A stretch of 64,000 bases of DNA from Flavisolibacter tropicus (GCF_001644645.1 NZ_CP011390.1:2662001-2726000), one strand, 5' to 3'; shown: positions 25,473 through 35,859, counted from the stretch's first letter. Numbers and translations are program-made. The notes: generated by a model not told the origin, from the letters alone.

Positions 25473-26573
25473 TCAATGCAACATCTCTACATAATTCACC
25501 GGCAGTAAGCCGTATTTCTTTTTGAAACATTTTGTGAAGTAAGAAGGACTGGTAAACCCGGCATCAAAGGTTACCTGCGATATATTGTAATACTGTTTTT
25601 TCATGAGTTCCTTAGCCTTCTCTAACCGGAACTCTTTTATTAATAAGTTCGGCGATAAGCCAGTGAGAGCAATGGTTTTACGGTACAATTGCGATTTACT
25701 CATAGCCATTGCCAAACAATAATCATCTACATCAAATTCAGAGTCTTGCCAATGTGCTTCTAGCTTATCAAACAATAATTTTAGCACCTCTTCATCCTGA
25801 GGTGTCAATGTCAAAAAGTTATTGACTGAGTTTTGAAAATAATCTTTTGCTACAAGTGCTTTCACGGATGAAGCTAAGGCCACCTGTAAGCAGTTTGCAT
25901 GTGCGCACATATGCTGCGCCAACTGTACCGTGTCACCAAAAATCTTATTACTTGTTTCAATTGGTTCACCAGAGTTAATACTGATTTTAAATCCCAGGAT
26001 ATCTGCCTCTTCTGCAGACACTTCTTTCTGAATGGCCAGCGCACAGGCAACTGCCTTTGCCGCAGAAGTAAATGAAATAATAAATCCGTGTCCCTCCTGT
26101 TCTACCTCCCGGCCACCATATAGGTCAAGGTTCTTCCTAATAACTTGATTATGCTGACGTAGCAGCTCATTCGCTTTTTCTTTCCCTAGTTTATATTGTA
26201 ACAAAACAGGATCGGTTATTACCGTTACAACGAGTATTCGATAAGAAGGATCACTGAAAACTTTCAATCCATCATCACCTGCCTTGGCATCTTCAGGATC
26301 ATATATTCTCCCTAAAAAGGATTCAACCACTGTACTATCAACTTCTATGATTTTGTGGGGAACTAACCCATGCGACTTGTCATGCATGGCTATTACGGCT
26401 TCTTTGTGTGGCGCTTCAATAAGACAAAAAATCGTCTCTCTTGCTTCATCAATCCAGTAGGTCATGCATTTACAGGCATGATCATTCTGAATCAATAGAT
26501 CCATACTATGCGCCTCCGCTACATCCCGTGCTTTTACACCCGGAACTATATGGACATCCATATATATAGGCAT
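25473..26573 (-). CDS. DUF4242 - degenerate cyclase - AraC three-domain regulator
   Basis: From the ATG at 26573 (MPIYMDVHIVPG; a longer frame starts at 26615) the protein has 366 residues. Domain order (numbering of the longer form): DUF4242-like at about 15-95 with a cysteine/histidine-rich patch (HACKC), a class III cyclase-like domain at about 125-265 (EVEQEGHGFIISFTSAAKAVACA..INSGEPIE..FGDTVQLA), and an AraC-type DNA-binding domain at about 285-378 (ISQVTFDAGFTSPSYFTKCFKKKYG). The cyclase metal Asp is replaced (GHG instead of GDG), so this domain is probably a non-catalytic sensor. It is likely a metal- or nucleotide-responsive regulator of the neighbouring DUF4242 gene. Confidence 0.82.
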   Translation of the reverse strand: MPIYMDVHIVPGVKARDVAEAHSMDLLIQNDHACKCMTYWIDEARETIFCLIEAPHKEAVIAMHDKSHGLVPHKIIEVDSTVVESFLGRIYDPEDAKAGDDGLKVFSDPSYRILVVTVITDPVLLQYKLGKEKANELLRQHNQVIRKNLDLYGGREVEQEGHGFIISFTSAAKAVACALAIQKEVSAEEADILGFKISINSGEPIETSNKIFGDTVQLAQHMCAHANCLQVALASSVKALVAKDYFQNSVNNFLTLTPQDEEVLKLLFDKLEAHWQDSEFDVDDYCLAMAMSKSQLYRKTIALTGLSPNLLIKEFRLEKAKELMKKQYYNISQVTFDAGFTSPSYFTKCFKKKYGLLPVNYVEMLH

Positions 26574-27194
26574 AACCGCTAGTTTGATACTGAATTTACT
26601 ATTTTCCAAAGTCAATTCATAAGAAAACAGCGTTTAATTACTATGGCACAGCTGATTATAAATGCCTGAAAAAACGACCAAATGGTTCAGCTTTACTCCT
26701 AGAAAACCGCTTTTGCTGCAACTGCTTATTAATGTATTACGCCAAGGATAGAACGTAGTGAGAGACTGAAAATGTTTAAAAAAAGATACCAGAACAAAGA
26801 GAGCTTTATTAACCAACTGAGATCAAAAGAGGTAAGCCTGGAAGAATCACAAATGATCTAAACAAGAGCACTCCCCTATCTGCGAAATAAAAAAAAGCCC
26901 TTCGTAGAAACGAACGGCTTTTCATTAGGACATTGCCTCTCACAGTTATGGCAAGAAAGGCAATACATTGGATAATTTTAGTAGGAAAAAAAGTGCCCCG
27001 CCAGGACTGACAGGGCTTCACCCTTAACCATACGAAACCTAGTTTATATATCGATTGATATAAATCTCTTTATTAGTGGGTTGTAAGATGATGTAAAATT
27101 ACGATCTATTTTTATTTACAACACTCTTCAATCGTCGAACTGGGTGATTTTGTCGGCGAAAGTGATAAAATTATTCTAAACTAAGGCGAACCAC
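26574..27194. terminator. Intergenic region with a terminator for the hybrid kinase gene
   Basis: About 600 bp with no credible gene. The only structure seen is a hairpin at about 26893-26922 (AAAAGCCCTTCGT/ACGAACGGCTTTT, one bulge) that can end the minus-strand kinase transcript. Confidence 0.55.
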
Positions 27195-29381
27195 TTATTT
27201 TTTGGTCAACCAAGCCTGTGCTTCCAAGATTGCTTTTTCACAAATAGTCTTGATATACTGATAATCATCCTGGTATAGAACAGTAGCATCCTCATCCAAA
27301 GATGCCGTTTCAATACGATGCAGGTGTGGATGCAAAACATCTTTCAACCCTACATAAGCAACAGAGCTTTTCATACCATGCGCTATACTTTTCATTTTCT
27401 GCTGGTTGCCCTCTTGCATAGCTTGGTGCAGCTCATCCAACTCTTGAGGCACTTGAATGATAAATTGTTTAATGATCTCTTCCTCAAAAGAAGTATCACC
27501 CATAGATAGATCTCTTAAATAGGTGAGATCAATTAGCGTAAAGGCTTCAGCAGATGTATTAGCTTGAACTGGCTGCTTTTTCGGCTGCAAAGCATAATGT
27601 TTTAAAATGGAATAGAGTTCATTTTCTTTTACCGGCTTAGATATATAATCATTCATGCCATAGCTTAAACAGCGTTCTTTTTCACCCGGCATAGCATGGG
27701 CCGTCATGGCTACAATGGGCACATCTTTGTTTAGCTCAGACCGTATGATCTGTGTAGCAGTGTAACCATCCATTTCCGGCATCTGTATATCCATTAATAC
27801 CAGCGACACTTCATCGCGTTTTATGATATCTATGGCTTCACGTCCATTACTGGCTAGCACATAGTCAATTTTCCATTGGTTCATGAGGTGACGAACCAAC
27901 TGCTGATTCATTTGATTATCTTCTGCCACCAGTACACGCAGGTTATCAATAGCAGGCTTTTCATCTTCGTGCCCTATCTGAATGAAGTGATCACTATCTG
28001 AAGTCGGTTTATACGAAAGACGTACTATAAACTCAGAGCCTTTATTCAGTTCGCTATTTACTTGTATGATACCGCCTTGCAGATCTACCAACTGCTTTAC
28101 AATAGATAAACCCAGGCCAGTTCCACCAAAGCGACGCGATGTTTCAGCATCTGCTTGCTGGAAACGATCGAAAATGGCACGTCGGTTTTCAGAAGCTATA
28201 CCTACCCCCGAATCTTTTATACTGAATTGCAGCTCCACTTCTTCGTCGGTCTGCTTTACAGCTTGTACATCCATGCGCACATAACCCTTATCTGTAAACT
28301 TAATAGCGTTACTTAAAAGGTTAATGAGGATCTGTGTTAAGCGTACTGCATCACCACTCAATGTATCATGTATGCCTTCGTGTAATGTCACATCAAACTG
28401 CAATCCTTTTGCTCGCGCCTTCTCCTTAAACATCACCTCAACAGAGCTTACCAACCCATTTAAACTAAAGGGGGTTTCTTCTATACTCATCATGCCCGCT
28501 TCAATTTTCGACAAGTCCAGGATGTCATTGATAATAGTAAGCAGGTTTTCGCCGGAGGAGTAGATGTATTCAATGTATTGAATCTGCTGAGAGTCAAGGT
28601 CTGTTTTCTTCAGCAAACTGGTAAAACCTAATATAGCGTTCATGGGCGTGCGGATCTCATGACTCATATTGGCCAAAAACTGCTCCTTGATCTTAGCCGC
28701 TTCTTTGTTCTTTTTTTCCGAGTCGTTCAATGCAGCAATGATGCGCTGCTGCTGGCGGCCCTTATTAACAATATAAAAGAAGGCTGAAATACAAATAGTA
28801 CAGGCCAGGCCGGCTAATACAAATGCCAATATCAGTGCACGCGTTCCATTATCCTGGTTGGTATTAATAATACGGCGCAACGCCATTTGCCTGTTGGTAT
28901 CTAGCTGGCTAATTAAAAGACTGATACTATCACGAAGCCTTTTACCTTGGCCGGTATTTACAACCGCCTCGCCAGCTACTTTACCATTGGCGCGGTATGC
29001 AGACAGTACCTGCTCTGTAAAGGCGAGTTTGGAACTTACCAGCTCGCGTAGCCGATTCAGTTCATTCGCTCCAACATTATTCCTTAGTTCATGCTCTAGG
29101 TAGATCAGTTCGCGCTTAATCTGCAGAATCTTGACTTGCACTTCATCAAAAAGTGCAGAATCACCAGTGATAACACTGCCCCGCATATCACTTTCTACAG
29201 ACAAAACATCTGATTCCAGTTGACGCAGGTGATTTTGAACAGCCACTTCATTTAGCAGGCTTTTATTACCCTGCATGAGCCTGTTAATATTTTCCCCTGT
29301 GATGAATTGTATGAAAACGATCAATGCCACCCCAGTTAGGAAAAACCATAATACGATATATTTCAGTTGCCCCTTCCGCAT
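27195..29381 (-). CDS. Hybrid sensor histidine kinase (CHASE3-like, HisKA, REC, Hpt)
   Basis: A 728-residue membrane kinase. Membrane helices at about 8-28 and 181-205 enclose an all-helical CHASE3-like periplasmic domain. HisKA follows with phospho-acceptor H241 (NMSHEIRTPMNAIL), HATPase with N-box LLSNAIKF and RRFGGTGLGLSI, a receiver domain with D531 (LVLMDIQMPEMDGY), and an Hpt domain with H668 (IAHGMKSSVAYVG). All phosphorelay residues are present. No output regulator with a DNA-binding domain is fused; the LytTR regulator at 29851 is a possible partner. Confidence 0.93.
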   Translation of the reverse strand: MRKGQLKYIVLWFFLTGVALIVFIQFITGENINRLMQGNKSLLNEVAVQNHLRQLESDVLSVESDMRGSVITGDSALFDEVQVKILQIKRELIYLEHELRNNVGANELNRLRELVSSKLAFTEQVLSAYRANGKVAGEAVVNTGQGKRLRDSISLLISQLDTNRQMALRRIINTNQDNGTRALILAFVLAGLACTICISAFFYIVNKGRQQQRIIAALNDSEKKNKEAAKIKEQFLANMSHEIRTPMNAILGFTSLLKKTDLDSQQIQYIEYIYSSGENLLTIINDILDLSKIEAGMMSIEETPFSLNGLVSSVEVMFKEKARAKGLQFDVTLHEGIHDTLSGDAVRLTQILINLLSNAIKFTDKGYVRMDVQAVKQTDEEVELQFSIKDSGVGIASENRRAIFDRFQQADAETSRRFGGTGLGLSIVKQLVDLQGGIIQVNSELNKGSEFIVRLSYKPTSDSDHFIQIGHEDEKPAIDNLRVLVAEDNQMNQQLVRHLMNQWKIDYVLASNGREAIDIIKRDEVSLVLMDIQMPEMDGYTATQIIRSELNKDVPIVAMTAHAMPGEKERCLSYGMNDYISKPVKENELYSILKHYALQPKKQPVQANTSAEAFTLIDLTYLRDLSMGDTSFEEEIIKQFIIQVPQELDELHQAMQEGNQQKMKSIAHGMKSSVAYVGLKDVLHPHLHRIETASLDEDATVLYQDDYQYIKTICEKAILEAQAWLTKK

Positions 29382-29421
29382 GAAGAAAAACTAAAATACA
29401 AAAAACCACTATTGAAAAATA

Positions 29422-29610
29422 CTAACCTGTTATTTTAAGAAGCTTTCTGTAGAGCAACAGAAATAGAATAACGCTGCCAATGATACCAACAATTGTACCG
29501 GCAATAATTGGTAAACGCTTGTCCGCAAATAGCTCCTGCAGCAGGAAATATTCTGAAGCTATAAAGCCCAGAATGCAGAATAGGAATGCTATGGTGAACT
29601 TGTTGGCCAT
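29422..29610 (-). CDS. Small two-helix membrane protein
   Basis: A 62-residue protein from the ATG at 29610 (MANKFTIAFLFCILGFIASE..) with two predicted membrane helices (about 4-22 and 36-55) and a basic C-terminus. No family was recognised. It lies 40 bp upstream of the hybrid kinase on the same strand and might act with it. Confidence 0.5.
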   Translation of the reverse strand: MANKFTIAFLFCILGFIASEYFLLQELFADKRLPIIAGTIVGIIGSVILFLLLYRKLLKITG

Positions 29611-29850
29611 AAAAGAAGATGAACAGCTTACTACCTGCCAAATCAACCCTTTTACTGATCAATTACCATTTAGGGGCTGCCTTTCTTACAAAACCGCACA
29701 CGTAATGTTACAAGCGGGTCCGGATTGAGAGCATTATAGGACTAGGACTAATAAACAGGATAAAGGTAGCCCACATCCAACAAGAGAAAACCCTTATTAG
29801 ACAAGCCAAGTCAAAGCGTCGGCGAACGGGTAAATAGAAAGGATGGCCGC

Positions 29851-30546
29851 TTACAGCAGGTTCAGCCGCTTGTTCAATGCCGTACGGTAAGTATCCGCTA
29901 CTGGAACGTTGGCCTTGCCAATAGCAATCATACCTTCCTGTATGTAGTCAATTTTATTAAGAGAGACTATATAGCTACGGTGCACCCGGAGAAATTTAGA
30001 AGAAGGGAGCTTTTCCTCTATCGATTTCAACGTAGCATGCAATACATGAAATTTCTGGGGGGTATGCACTTTTACATAATCACCCATAGCTTCCAAGTAC
30101 AGAATATCATCAACATTGATCCGCTTCAGGATTCCATTGTCTTTTACAAATACAAATTCCTGCTCACCTACTTTTACTTCCGCCTTGTTACTTTCCAAGG
30201 CCTCACTTGCCCTGTCAATAGCTTGAAGAAAGCGGGCAGGGGCTACCGGTTTGATCAGGTAATCAATAACGTTTAACTCGAATGCCTCTACAGCATAGTC
30301 CTTCTTGGCGGTGGTAAATATGATGAGGGGGCGTTTATTGCCGAGATTCTTAATCAGTTCCAGGCCTGTCATCTCAGGCATTTCAATATCTAATAACAGC
30401 AAGTCTACAGGCTCTTTGTTGATAGTGTTGTAAGCTTCCATAGCGGTGGCACACTCATTAACAAGTTCCAAATTCTTAACCTGGCTAACCAATTGCTTCA
30501 TGGCCATCCGGGCCATCTTATTATCGTCTACTATTAAACACTTCAT
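29851..30546 (-). CDS. LytTR-type response regulator
   Basis: A 231-residue regulator (ATG at 30546; the frame extends upstream without good reason). The receiver domain has acidic DD at 7-8, phospho-acceptor D53 (LLLLDIEMPEMTG), T in FTTAKK and K in LIKPVAP. The LytTR DNA-binding domain covers about 130-231 (YLEAMGDYVKVHT..FLRVHRSYIVSLNKID). No LytS-type kinase is adjacent, so it is an orphan here. TATTTTTG on the minus strand (30561-30568) could be its -7 box. Confidence 0.9.
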   Translation of the reverse strand: MKCLIVDDNKMARMAMKQLVSQVKNLELVNECATAMEAYNTINKEPVDLLLLDIEMPEMTGLELIKNLGNKRPLIIFTTAKKDYAVEAFELNVIDYLIKPVAPARFLQAIDRASEALESNKAEVKVGEQEFVFVKDNGILKRINVDDILYLEAMGDYVKVHTPQKFHVLHATLKSIEEKLPSSKFLRVHRSYIVSLNKIDYIQEGMIAIGKANVPVADTYRTALNKRLNLL

Positions 30547-30658
30547 GATCAAGGGTTGAGCAAAAATAAGGTGTTGGCGCAAAAAACCTTCCTTAAAATG
30601 AAGCAGTTAGTAATGAAAGTCGCACCATAAAAGCTATAAATATAGACTATAACCCATA

Positions 30659-30688
30659 AAAAAATCCTGCAGCATTGCAGGATTTTTA
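30659..30688. terminator. Rho-independent terminator
   Basis: Stem AAAAATCCTGCA/TGCAGGATTTTT with a 4-nt loop between the lipoprotein gene at 30735 and the LytTR gene. Confidence 0.85.
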
Positions 30689-30734
30689 TGTTTTACTTCT
30701 TTTTAGACCTTGTCATTAAAATCTTTTCCTGGAA

Positions 30735-31253
30735 CTATTTTTCATTTGGCTGCCAAACTTCAGTTGGCCCTGAGTTCGCCTTCTCAAATGCCGCACGGAA
30801 TTTTGGATTCTTTTCCAAACGCCTAACCAGCTTAGCATCTCCCATCATTTGAAAAGCTTTTGCCGTAGCCGGCTGTTGCATGATACGTTCACCTAAGGCC
30901 TTCTCTTCTTCTTTTGTCAAAGAACCCATCCAGCTTTGAAATTCAGGTTTTAAAGCTTCTGCCTGAACTTTCATTTCTGTATTAATGGCGTTCAAGCGAG
31001 CAATAGCTTTATCATCATCGGGTTCTGCAATAGCAGCTTCTATTTTATCAATGTATACACTTGAAAAATCATACAGCTTTTGCTCTGTTGGATGAACGCC
31101 ACTGCTGGCAACTGTTTTGGAGGAAGCAGGCGTTTCTGTTGCAGTGGCAGTTACGGTTGTTTCAGTGGCAGGCGCTTTTTTATCCTCACCACATGAAACT
31201 AAACTTACCGCCGCCAACAGCGTAAGTGCACTAAGAACAATTCTGTTTTTCAT
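30735..31253 (-). CDS. Hypothetical lipoprotein
   Basis: A 172-residue protein with a lipoprotein signal (LLAAVSLVSC, C21), a Thr/Ala-rich linker and a helical domain (residues about 55-165, EQKLYDFSSVYIDKIEAAI..). No functional family was recognised. It is downstream of its own short promoter region and followed by the terminator at 30659. Confidence 0.65.
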   Translation of the reverse strand: MKNRIVLSALTLLAAVSLVSCGEDKKAPATETTVTATATETPASSKTVASSGVHPTEQKLYDFSSVYIDKIEAAIAEPDDDKAIARLNAINTEMKVQAEALKPEFQSWMGSLTKEEEKALGERIMQQPATAKAFQMMGDAKLVRRLEKNPKFRAAFEKANSGPTEVWQPNEK

Positions 31254-31369
31254 TGCAAAAGTTTTTTGGTTATGTATGCAAGTTAGCCGTTAGCCTTCCC
31301 CACCGTCAACTTTTAAGTACGAGCCGGATAAATAGCCACATGAATAAACATATATGTCGTATAAACAGA

Positions 31370-31395
31370 AAAAGCAGGAACTATGTCCTGCTTTT
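31370..31395. terminator. Rho-independent terminator of the BNR-repeat gene
   Basis: AAAAGCAGGA/TCCTGCTTTT stem with a 6-nt loop, 20 bp after the stop of the gene at 31415. Confidence 0.85.
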
Positions 31396-31414
31396 CAATA
31401 GAATGTACAACTTA

Positions 31415-34400
31415 TTAATTTGTACCAATAATAGGCAACGTCTTCTGGCGGATCAACTCATTAAATGCAGGTACATCTTTTTCTTTTATGGTTTTCAGCT
31501 TGCTTAACTGTGCGTCAATTTGAGTAGCCAGCTCGGAATACACTTGACGTACTTGTTTGCTTGGTGCAAAGTTGCCGCTATTAGCAGCGCCATATACGCC
31601 CGATAATTTATCATTGAGCTTAATAGGATAGTTCAGCACATCCTGACCACTCTTTGCCTTGGTCTGATACAAGGTTTCTTCAATAGCCGTCAATTGCTTA
31701 TTAATGCTATCGCCCATGGTCTTCACCTCTTTAGGAACATTCTTTCCTTGCAGACCAATAAAACTGTTGATCTGTGTGCGCAACGAGCGTATGTCCTTAA
31801 TTGCTTTTTGCGTTTCGTTAAACTTATCCTTAGCCGTTGTCAGAAAGCGGAACTGGTCCTCATATTCCGCTTGGGTGATCTTATAATTCGGATCCGCCTG
31901 TACGGTAAAAGGAACTTCCGTAGAATCTGTACCCACTTTCACTCTTGCAAAATAGTTACCCGGTGGCGCTGTTATAGTACCTGGCACTCCATTCCATAAG
32001 ATCATTCCTTCTATACGATCGGCCGCAGGGTACTGCAAGTTCCAGGCAAACTGGTTCATGCCTTTTGATACATCCAGTTTATCAACAGGCTCTTTTGCAT
32101 CAGTAGAATAGGTACGGATTGTTTTCTTATCCTTATCCAATATGGTGATAGCAGCTTTTGCTGAATCGCCCATTTCTTTTACATAGTAGTTGATCACAGC
32201 GCCAGCAGGTGGGTTAGCACCTGCGTTCACGGGTGTACCAAAGTTTGACGCAAACGGACTTACCTGCATCCGGTAAGAAGGATTTACATCAAATACATGC
32301 AGGTTCTTGTTTTTGATCTCCTCTCCCATTTGCTGCACTACCGTTAAATCATCCATGATGTAGATAGAGCGGCCTTGCGTAGCTACGATCAGGTCGTTGT
32401 TTTTGATCAGCAGGTCTGTGATAGGCACTACTGGCAGGTTTAATTGGAAGGGACGCCAGTTAGCTCCATCATCATAAGATATATACATGCCATATTCTGT
32501 ACCAGCATATAATAAACCCGGACGCTTCTGATCGGCACGTACCACACGGGTAAAGTGCATTTTATCAATACCATTCGTAATTAACTTCCAGCTCTTACCA
32601 TAATCTTCCGTTTTATAGATATAAGGAGCAAAGTCATCGCTCTTATAACGTGTACCAGCAAAATAGGCCGTTCCCTTTTTAAAAGGATCCGCCTCTACTG
32701 CATTCCACATGATCCACTTGGGCGCATTCTTTGGTGTTACATTTTCCCAGTTCTTGCCCCCATCCCTACTTACATAGATCAATCCATCATCACTACCTGT
32801 CCATAACAGGTCTTTTTCCAATGGTGATTCAGCAGCAGTAAAAATGGTAGAATAGTATTCAACAGAAGTATTGTCTTTCGTAATCGGACCACCACTCGGG
32901 CCCTGCTTGCTTTTATCATTAGTGGTAAGGTCTGGAGAGATCTCCTCCCAGCTTTGTCCTTCGTTCTCTGTTACAAACAAGTGGTTACCTGCCGTATACA
33001 AGCGCTTAGGATTGTGTGGAGAAAAGAAGATAGGGAAGTTCCACTGGAATCGATATTTCAAAACATCAGCACCTGCACCCATTGGATTATCAGGCCATAC
33101 AGAAATAGTACGATTCTCTCCTGTTTTATGATCTAGCCGGGATAAATAACCGCCATAGTTGCCACCATAAACAACATCGGGGTTCAGTGGATCGGCTACT
33201 ACATAGCCACTCTCAGCTCCTGCTGTTTCATCCCAATCACGATCAGTGATAGCTGCTCCTGCTGTACGACTCTTAATACGCAAAGTAGAATTGTCTTGCT
33301 GGGCACCTAAAACGCGGTATGGGAAAGAATTATCGGTAGAGAGACGATAGATTTGAGCCGTTGGCTGATTCATATACGTACTCCAGGTATCGCCGCCATT
33401 GAAAGAGATTTGCGCACCTCCGTCATCCGCTACAATCATACGATTGCCATCCTCTGGATCTATCCACAAATCGTGGTGATCGCCATGTGGTGTACGTACA
33501 CTTTGAAAAGTTTTACCACCATCGCGGCTGCGCATGAAATTAACGTTAGGCGCATATACCAGGTTCTCGTTTTTAGAATCTACAAACACCTTGGTATAGT
33601 ACCAGGCACGCTGACGAATATTGTTATCATTGCTGGTCAATGTCCAGGTATCGCCTGCATCACTACTCATAAACATGCCACCGTTGGCATTCTCTACCAG
33701 CGCATACACTTTATCAGGATTAGAGGGCGCCACTGCCACACCTACAATCCCCCAGGTACCCTTTGGAAATCCTTTTTTTGTGGATATGTTGGCCCAGGTT
33801 TCCCCACCATCGGTACTTTTCCAAATACCACTTCCTTCACCACCGCTCTCCATAGAATAGGGTGTGCGTAGTACGCGCCAGGTACCAGCATAAAGCGTTT
33901 GAGGATTACCTGGTTCCATTACCAGGTCAGAAGCACCAGTTTGATTATTTACATATAAGGTCTTGCGCCAGGTTTTTCCACCATCCGTGGTTTTATAGAC
34001 ACCACGCGTTTCGTTAGGTCCAAATAAATGGCCCACTACTGCTGCCCAAGCTGTGTTAGGATCGCGTGGATGAATGATCAGGCGAATAATATGACGCCCA
34101 TCCTGAAGCCCAATATTGCGCCACGTACGGCCGCCGTCATCGCTACGCCATACACCACCTAAGCCTTCGCTAACGTTACCGCGTAAGGTGTTTTCGCCCT
34201 CTCCTACATAAATAATATTTTCATCAGAAGGGGCTACGGCTACTGCACCAATAGTGCCGCCAAAGTATTTATCTGAAATGTTTTTCCAGTTAGAACCGCC
34301 ATCAGTGGTTTTCCAGACACCACCTCCCGTGGCGCCAAAATAAAACGTGTTTCTGTTCTTGTAGCTACCAGCTACAGCCCCGCTACGGCCGCCCCGCCAT

Positions 34401-34528
34401 GGGCCGATCAAACGATACTTTACTTTTGAAAGAAAAACATCGTTAGTAGACGTAGCAGCAGCAGCTTTTTTTTGTGCATGCACTTGTGTTCCTAAGAATA
34501 AGGTACAGAGCAATAAAAGTCTTTGCAT
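31415..34528 (-). CDS. Secreted BNR-repeat (sortilin/VPS10-like beta-propeller) protein
   Basis: A 1037-residue exported protein (ATG at 34528; signal peptide MQRLLLLCTLFLGTQVHAQ). At least ten BNR/Asp-box motifs of the type DGG-x-x-W (for example TDGGKTWRKT, SDAGDTWTLT, SRDGGKNWENV) spread over residues about 40-720 build a two-part beta-propeller as in sortilin-like proteins; a beta-sandwich and a helical C-terminus follow. The family is often annotated as a glycosyl hydrolase without proof. A role in binding or degrading extracellular polymer or peptide is possible but not shown by the sequence. Confidence 0.85.
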   Translation of the reverse strand: MQRLLLLCTLFLGTQVHAQKKAAAATSTNDVFLSKVKYRLIGPWRGGRSGAVAGSYKNRNTFYFGATGGGVWKTTDGGSNWKNISDKYFGGTIGAVAVAPSDENIIYVGEGENTLRGNVSEGLGGVWRSDDGGRTWRNIGLQDGRHIIRLIIHPRDPNTAWAAVVGHLFGPNETRGVYKTTDGGKTWRKTLYVNNQTGASDLVMEPGNPQTLYAGTWRVLRTPYSMESGGEGSGIWKSTDGGETWANISTKKGFPKGTWGIVGVAVAPSNPDKVYALVENANGGMFMSSDAGDTWTLTSNDNNIRQRAWYYTKVFVDSKNENLVYAPNVNFMRSRDGGKTFQSVRTPHGDHHDLWIDPEDGNRMIVADDGGAQISFNGGDTWSTYMNQPTAQIYRLSTDNSFPYRVLGAQQDNSTLRIKSRTAGAAITDRDWDETAGAESGYVVADPLNPDVVYGGNYGGYLSRLDHKTGENRTISVWPDNPMGAGADVLKYRFQWNFPIFFSPHNPKRLYTAGNHLFVTENEGQSWEEISPDLTTNDKSKQGPSGGPITKDNTSVEYYSTIFTAAESPLEKDLLWTGSDDGLIYVSRDGGKNWENVTPKNAPKWIMWNAVEADPFKKGTAYFAGTRYKSDDFAPYIYKTEDYGKSWKLITNGIDKMHFTRVVRADQKRPGLLYAGTEYGMYISYDDGANWRPFQLNLPVVPITDLLIKNNDLIVATQGRSIYIMDDLTVVQQMGEEIKNKNLHVFDVNPSYRMQVSPFASNFGTPVNAGANPPAGAVINYYVKEMGDSAKAAITILDKDKKTIRTYSTDAKEPVDKLDVSKGMNQFAWNLQYPAADRIEGMILWNGVPGTITAPPGNYFARVKVGTDSTEVPFTVQADPNYKITQAEYEDQFRFLTTAKDKFNETQKAIKDIRSLRTQINSFIGLQGKNVPKEVKTMGDSINKQLTAIEETLYQTKAKSGQDVLNYPIKLNDKLSGVYGAANSGNFAPSKQVRQVYSELATQIDAQLSKLKTIKEKDVPAFNELIRQKTLPIIGTN

Positions 34529-34885
34529 AGTAAGGTGTTGAATAAAGATGAAATTTACAGCCACTCACTAGCATAAAAAAATTGAATATGATCTTCACCA
34601 TAATCTTTCACCTTACTAGCGCATTAAAAATTGGCTTAGAGGCACTGCTATTATTTGCTAGCGACACATTTCACCACTATGTTCATACCCCTTTTTAGGA
34701 GGTCCCAGCTTTTTTTGCTACTGCCAGCCACCACTATAAAAATGATCTTTAGTCTTTACTAACGAATTTGAATAATCGTACACTTAATGTAATATGGTCC
34801 ATAAAAGAAAGTAGACCGCTACTAAGCGGTCTACCGCTCATTGTGTATATCAATTATTAGCAGAAGCGACACTTTAAGGTAACGG
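34529..34885. terminator. Intergenic region with hairpin terminator
   Basis: About 350 bp without a gene. A hairpin at 34811-34834 (GTAGACCGCT/AGCGGTCTAC) terminates the minus-strand gene at 34886; nothing else was recognised. Confidence 0.65.
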
Positions 34886-35677
34886 TTAGCCTTCTGTAAG
34901 ATCCAACTCTAACTCTGTATAATTTGTATATACCGGATCCTGTGAGGGATCGACAGTAACACTGTTTTGATAATCGCCTTTACCTCTCACTGATAACTTT
35001 ATCGTTTTTACTGGCGAACCAGCAGGCGGCACGTGATGAACGGAAACCTTATATCGACCTGTTGGTATATCTTTTACCCCGATGTTGCTATACATACCAA
35101 TAAAAGAACTAGGAAAAGAGCTGGCCCGCGCTACAATGGTTTTTCCAGTACTACCATCTACCAAAGGACCTACAGGCTCTAACGTAAATTCCAGCTCCTC
35201 ATCAGGCACATCAACGCCTGAAAAGTAGGTTAGATAAGTTCCTATACGTGCATCTGTAGTACTTCCCGGAACGACGCCTGATAATTTCCAGCTCATGTTA
35301 CGTACAATACCTTCAGTAGGTGTAGTTACAGGCGTTGCATCTTCTGACCGTAATTCAAAAACATAGGTCTTACCGTTATAAGGCGTAGGAGTTGTATATT
35401 TTGCCATCAAACTCCAGTTTCCTCCTGGCTGTCCATTCATATCCAAGGTATAGATGCCCTTGTCGTTAGTAACGCCACTGATAGTAGTATTATACCAAGT
35501 TGAATGACTGGCTGTAACCCGTACGCCAGCTAAAGGCTTTCCTTGCGGGTCCAGGATTTTACCAGTAATGAAGCCCTTCTTAGCCGGAGTATCTCCATTA
35601 TCAACTTTTTCAACTTTATCCTTGGAACAATTGGAGAAAAGGTTACTGGTCAGCAGTAGGATAAACAGTAGCTTCAT
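34886..35677 (-). CDS. Lipoprotein with carboxypeptidase-regulatory-like domain
   Basis: A 263-residue protein (ATG at 35677). Signal and lipobox LLLTSNLFSNC, then a carboxypeptidase-regulatory-like beta-sandwich (about 35-100: GFITGKILDPQGKPLAGVRVTAS..TNDKGIYTLDM), then a second beta-rich domain. Such domains usually belong to cell-surface binding proteins. No SusC/SusD partner is nearby. Confidence 0.8.
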   Translation of the reverse strand: MKLLFILLLTSNLFSNCSKDKVEKVDNGDTPAKKGFITGKILDPQGKPLAGVRVTASHSTWYNTTISGVTNDKGIYTLDMNGQPGGNWSLMAKYTTPTPYNGKTYVFELRSEDATPVTTPTEGIVRNMSWKLSGVVPGSTTDARIGTYLTYFSGVDVPDEELEFTLEPVGPLVDGSTGKTIVARASSFPSSFIGMYSNIGVKDIPTGRYKVSVHHVPPAGSPVKTIKLSVRGKGDYQNSVTVDPSQDPVYTNYTELELDLTEG

Positions 35678-35851
35678 GGTTTGCATTTTTAAAAAATTGG
35701 TGTTTTTCGTTTATTAGGCAGTTGTAATTCGGCAATAAAGTTGCTATTCTGAGTTTACTGGTAAAACAGCAGATTGTACCAGTTGCTATAAATTATAATT
35801 GAATTGCATATAATAAGTCATATTCCCATCTTAACTTCTAAAACGAAACTT

Positions 35852-35859
35852 TAGCTTTG
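35852..35859 (+). promoter_or_regulatory. TAnnTTTG -7 box upstream of ade
   Basis: TAGCTTTG, 73 nt before the chosen start codon of the adenine deaminase; no convincing -33 element. Confidence 0.35.

Noticed and set aside
33353..33871. 172-codon plus-strand ORF opposite the BNR gene
   Set aside because: Antisense shadow of the conserved BNR-repeat gene; composition is that of reversed Gly/Trp/Thr-rich coding sequence.
31415..34528. Call as a glycosyl hydrolase
   Set aside because: BNR repeats alone do not show hydrolase activity and no catalytic residues of a glycosidase family were recognised.
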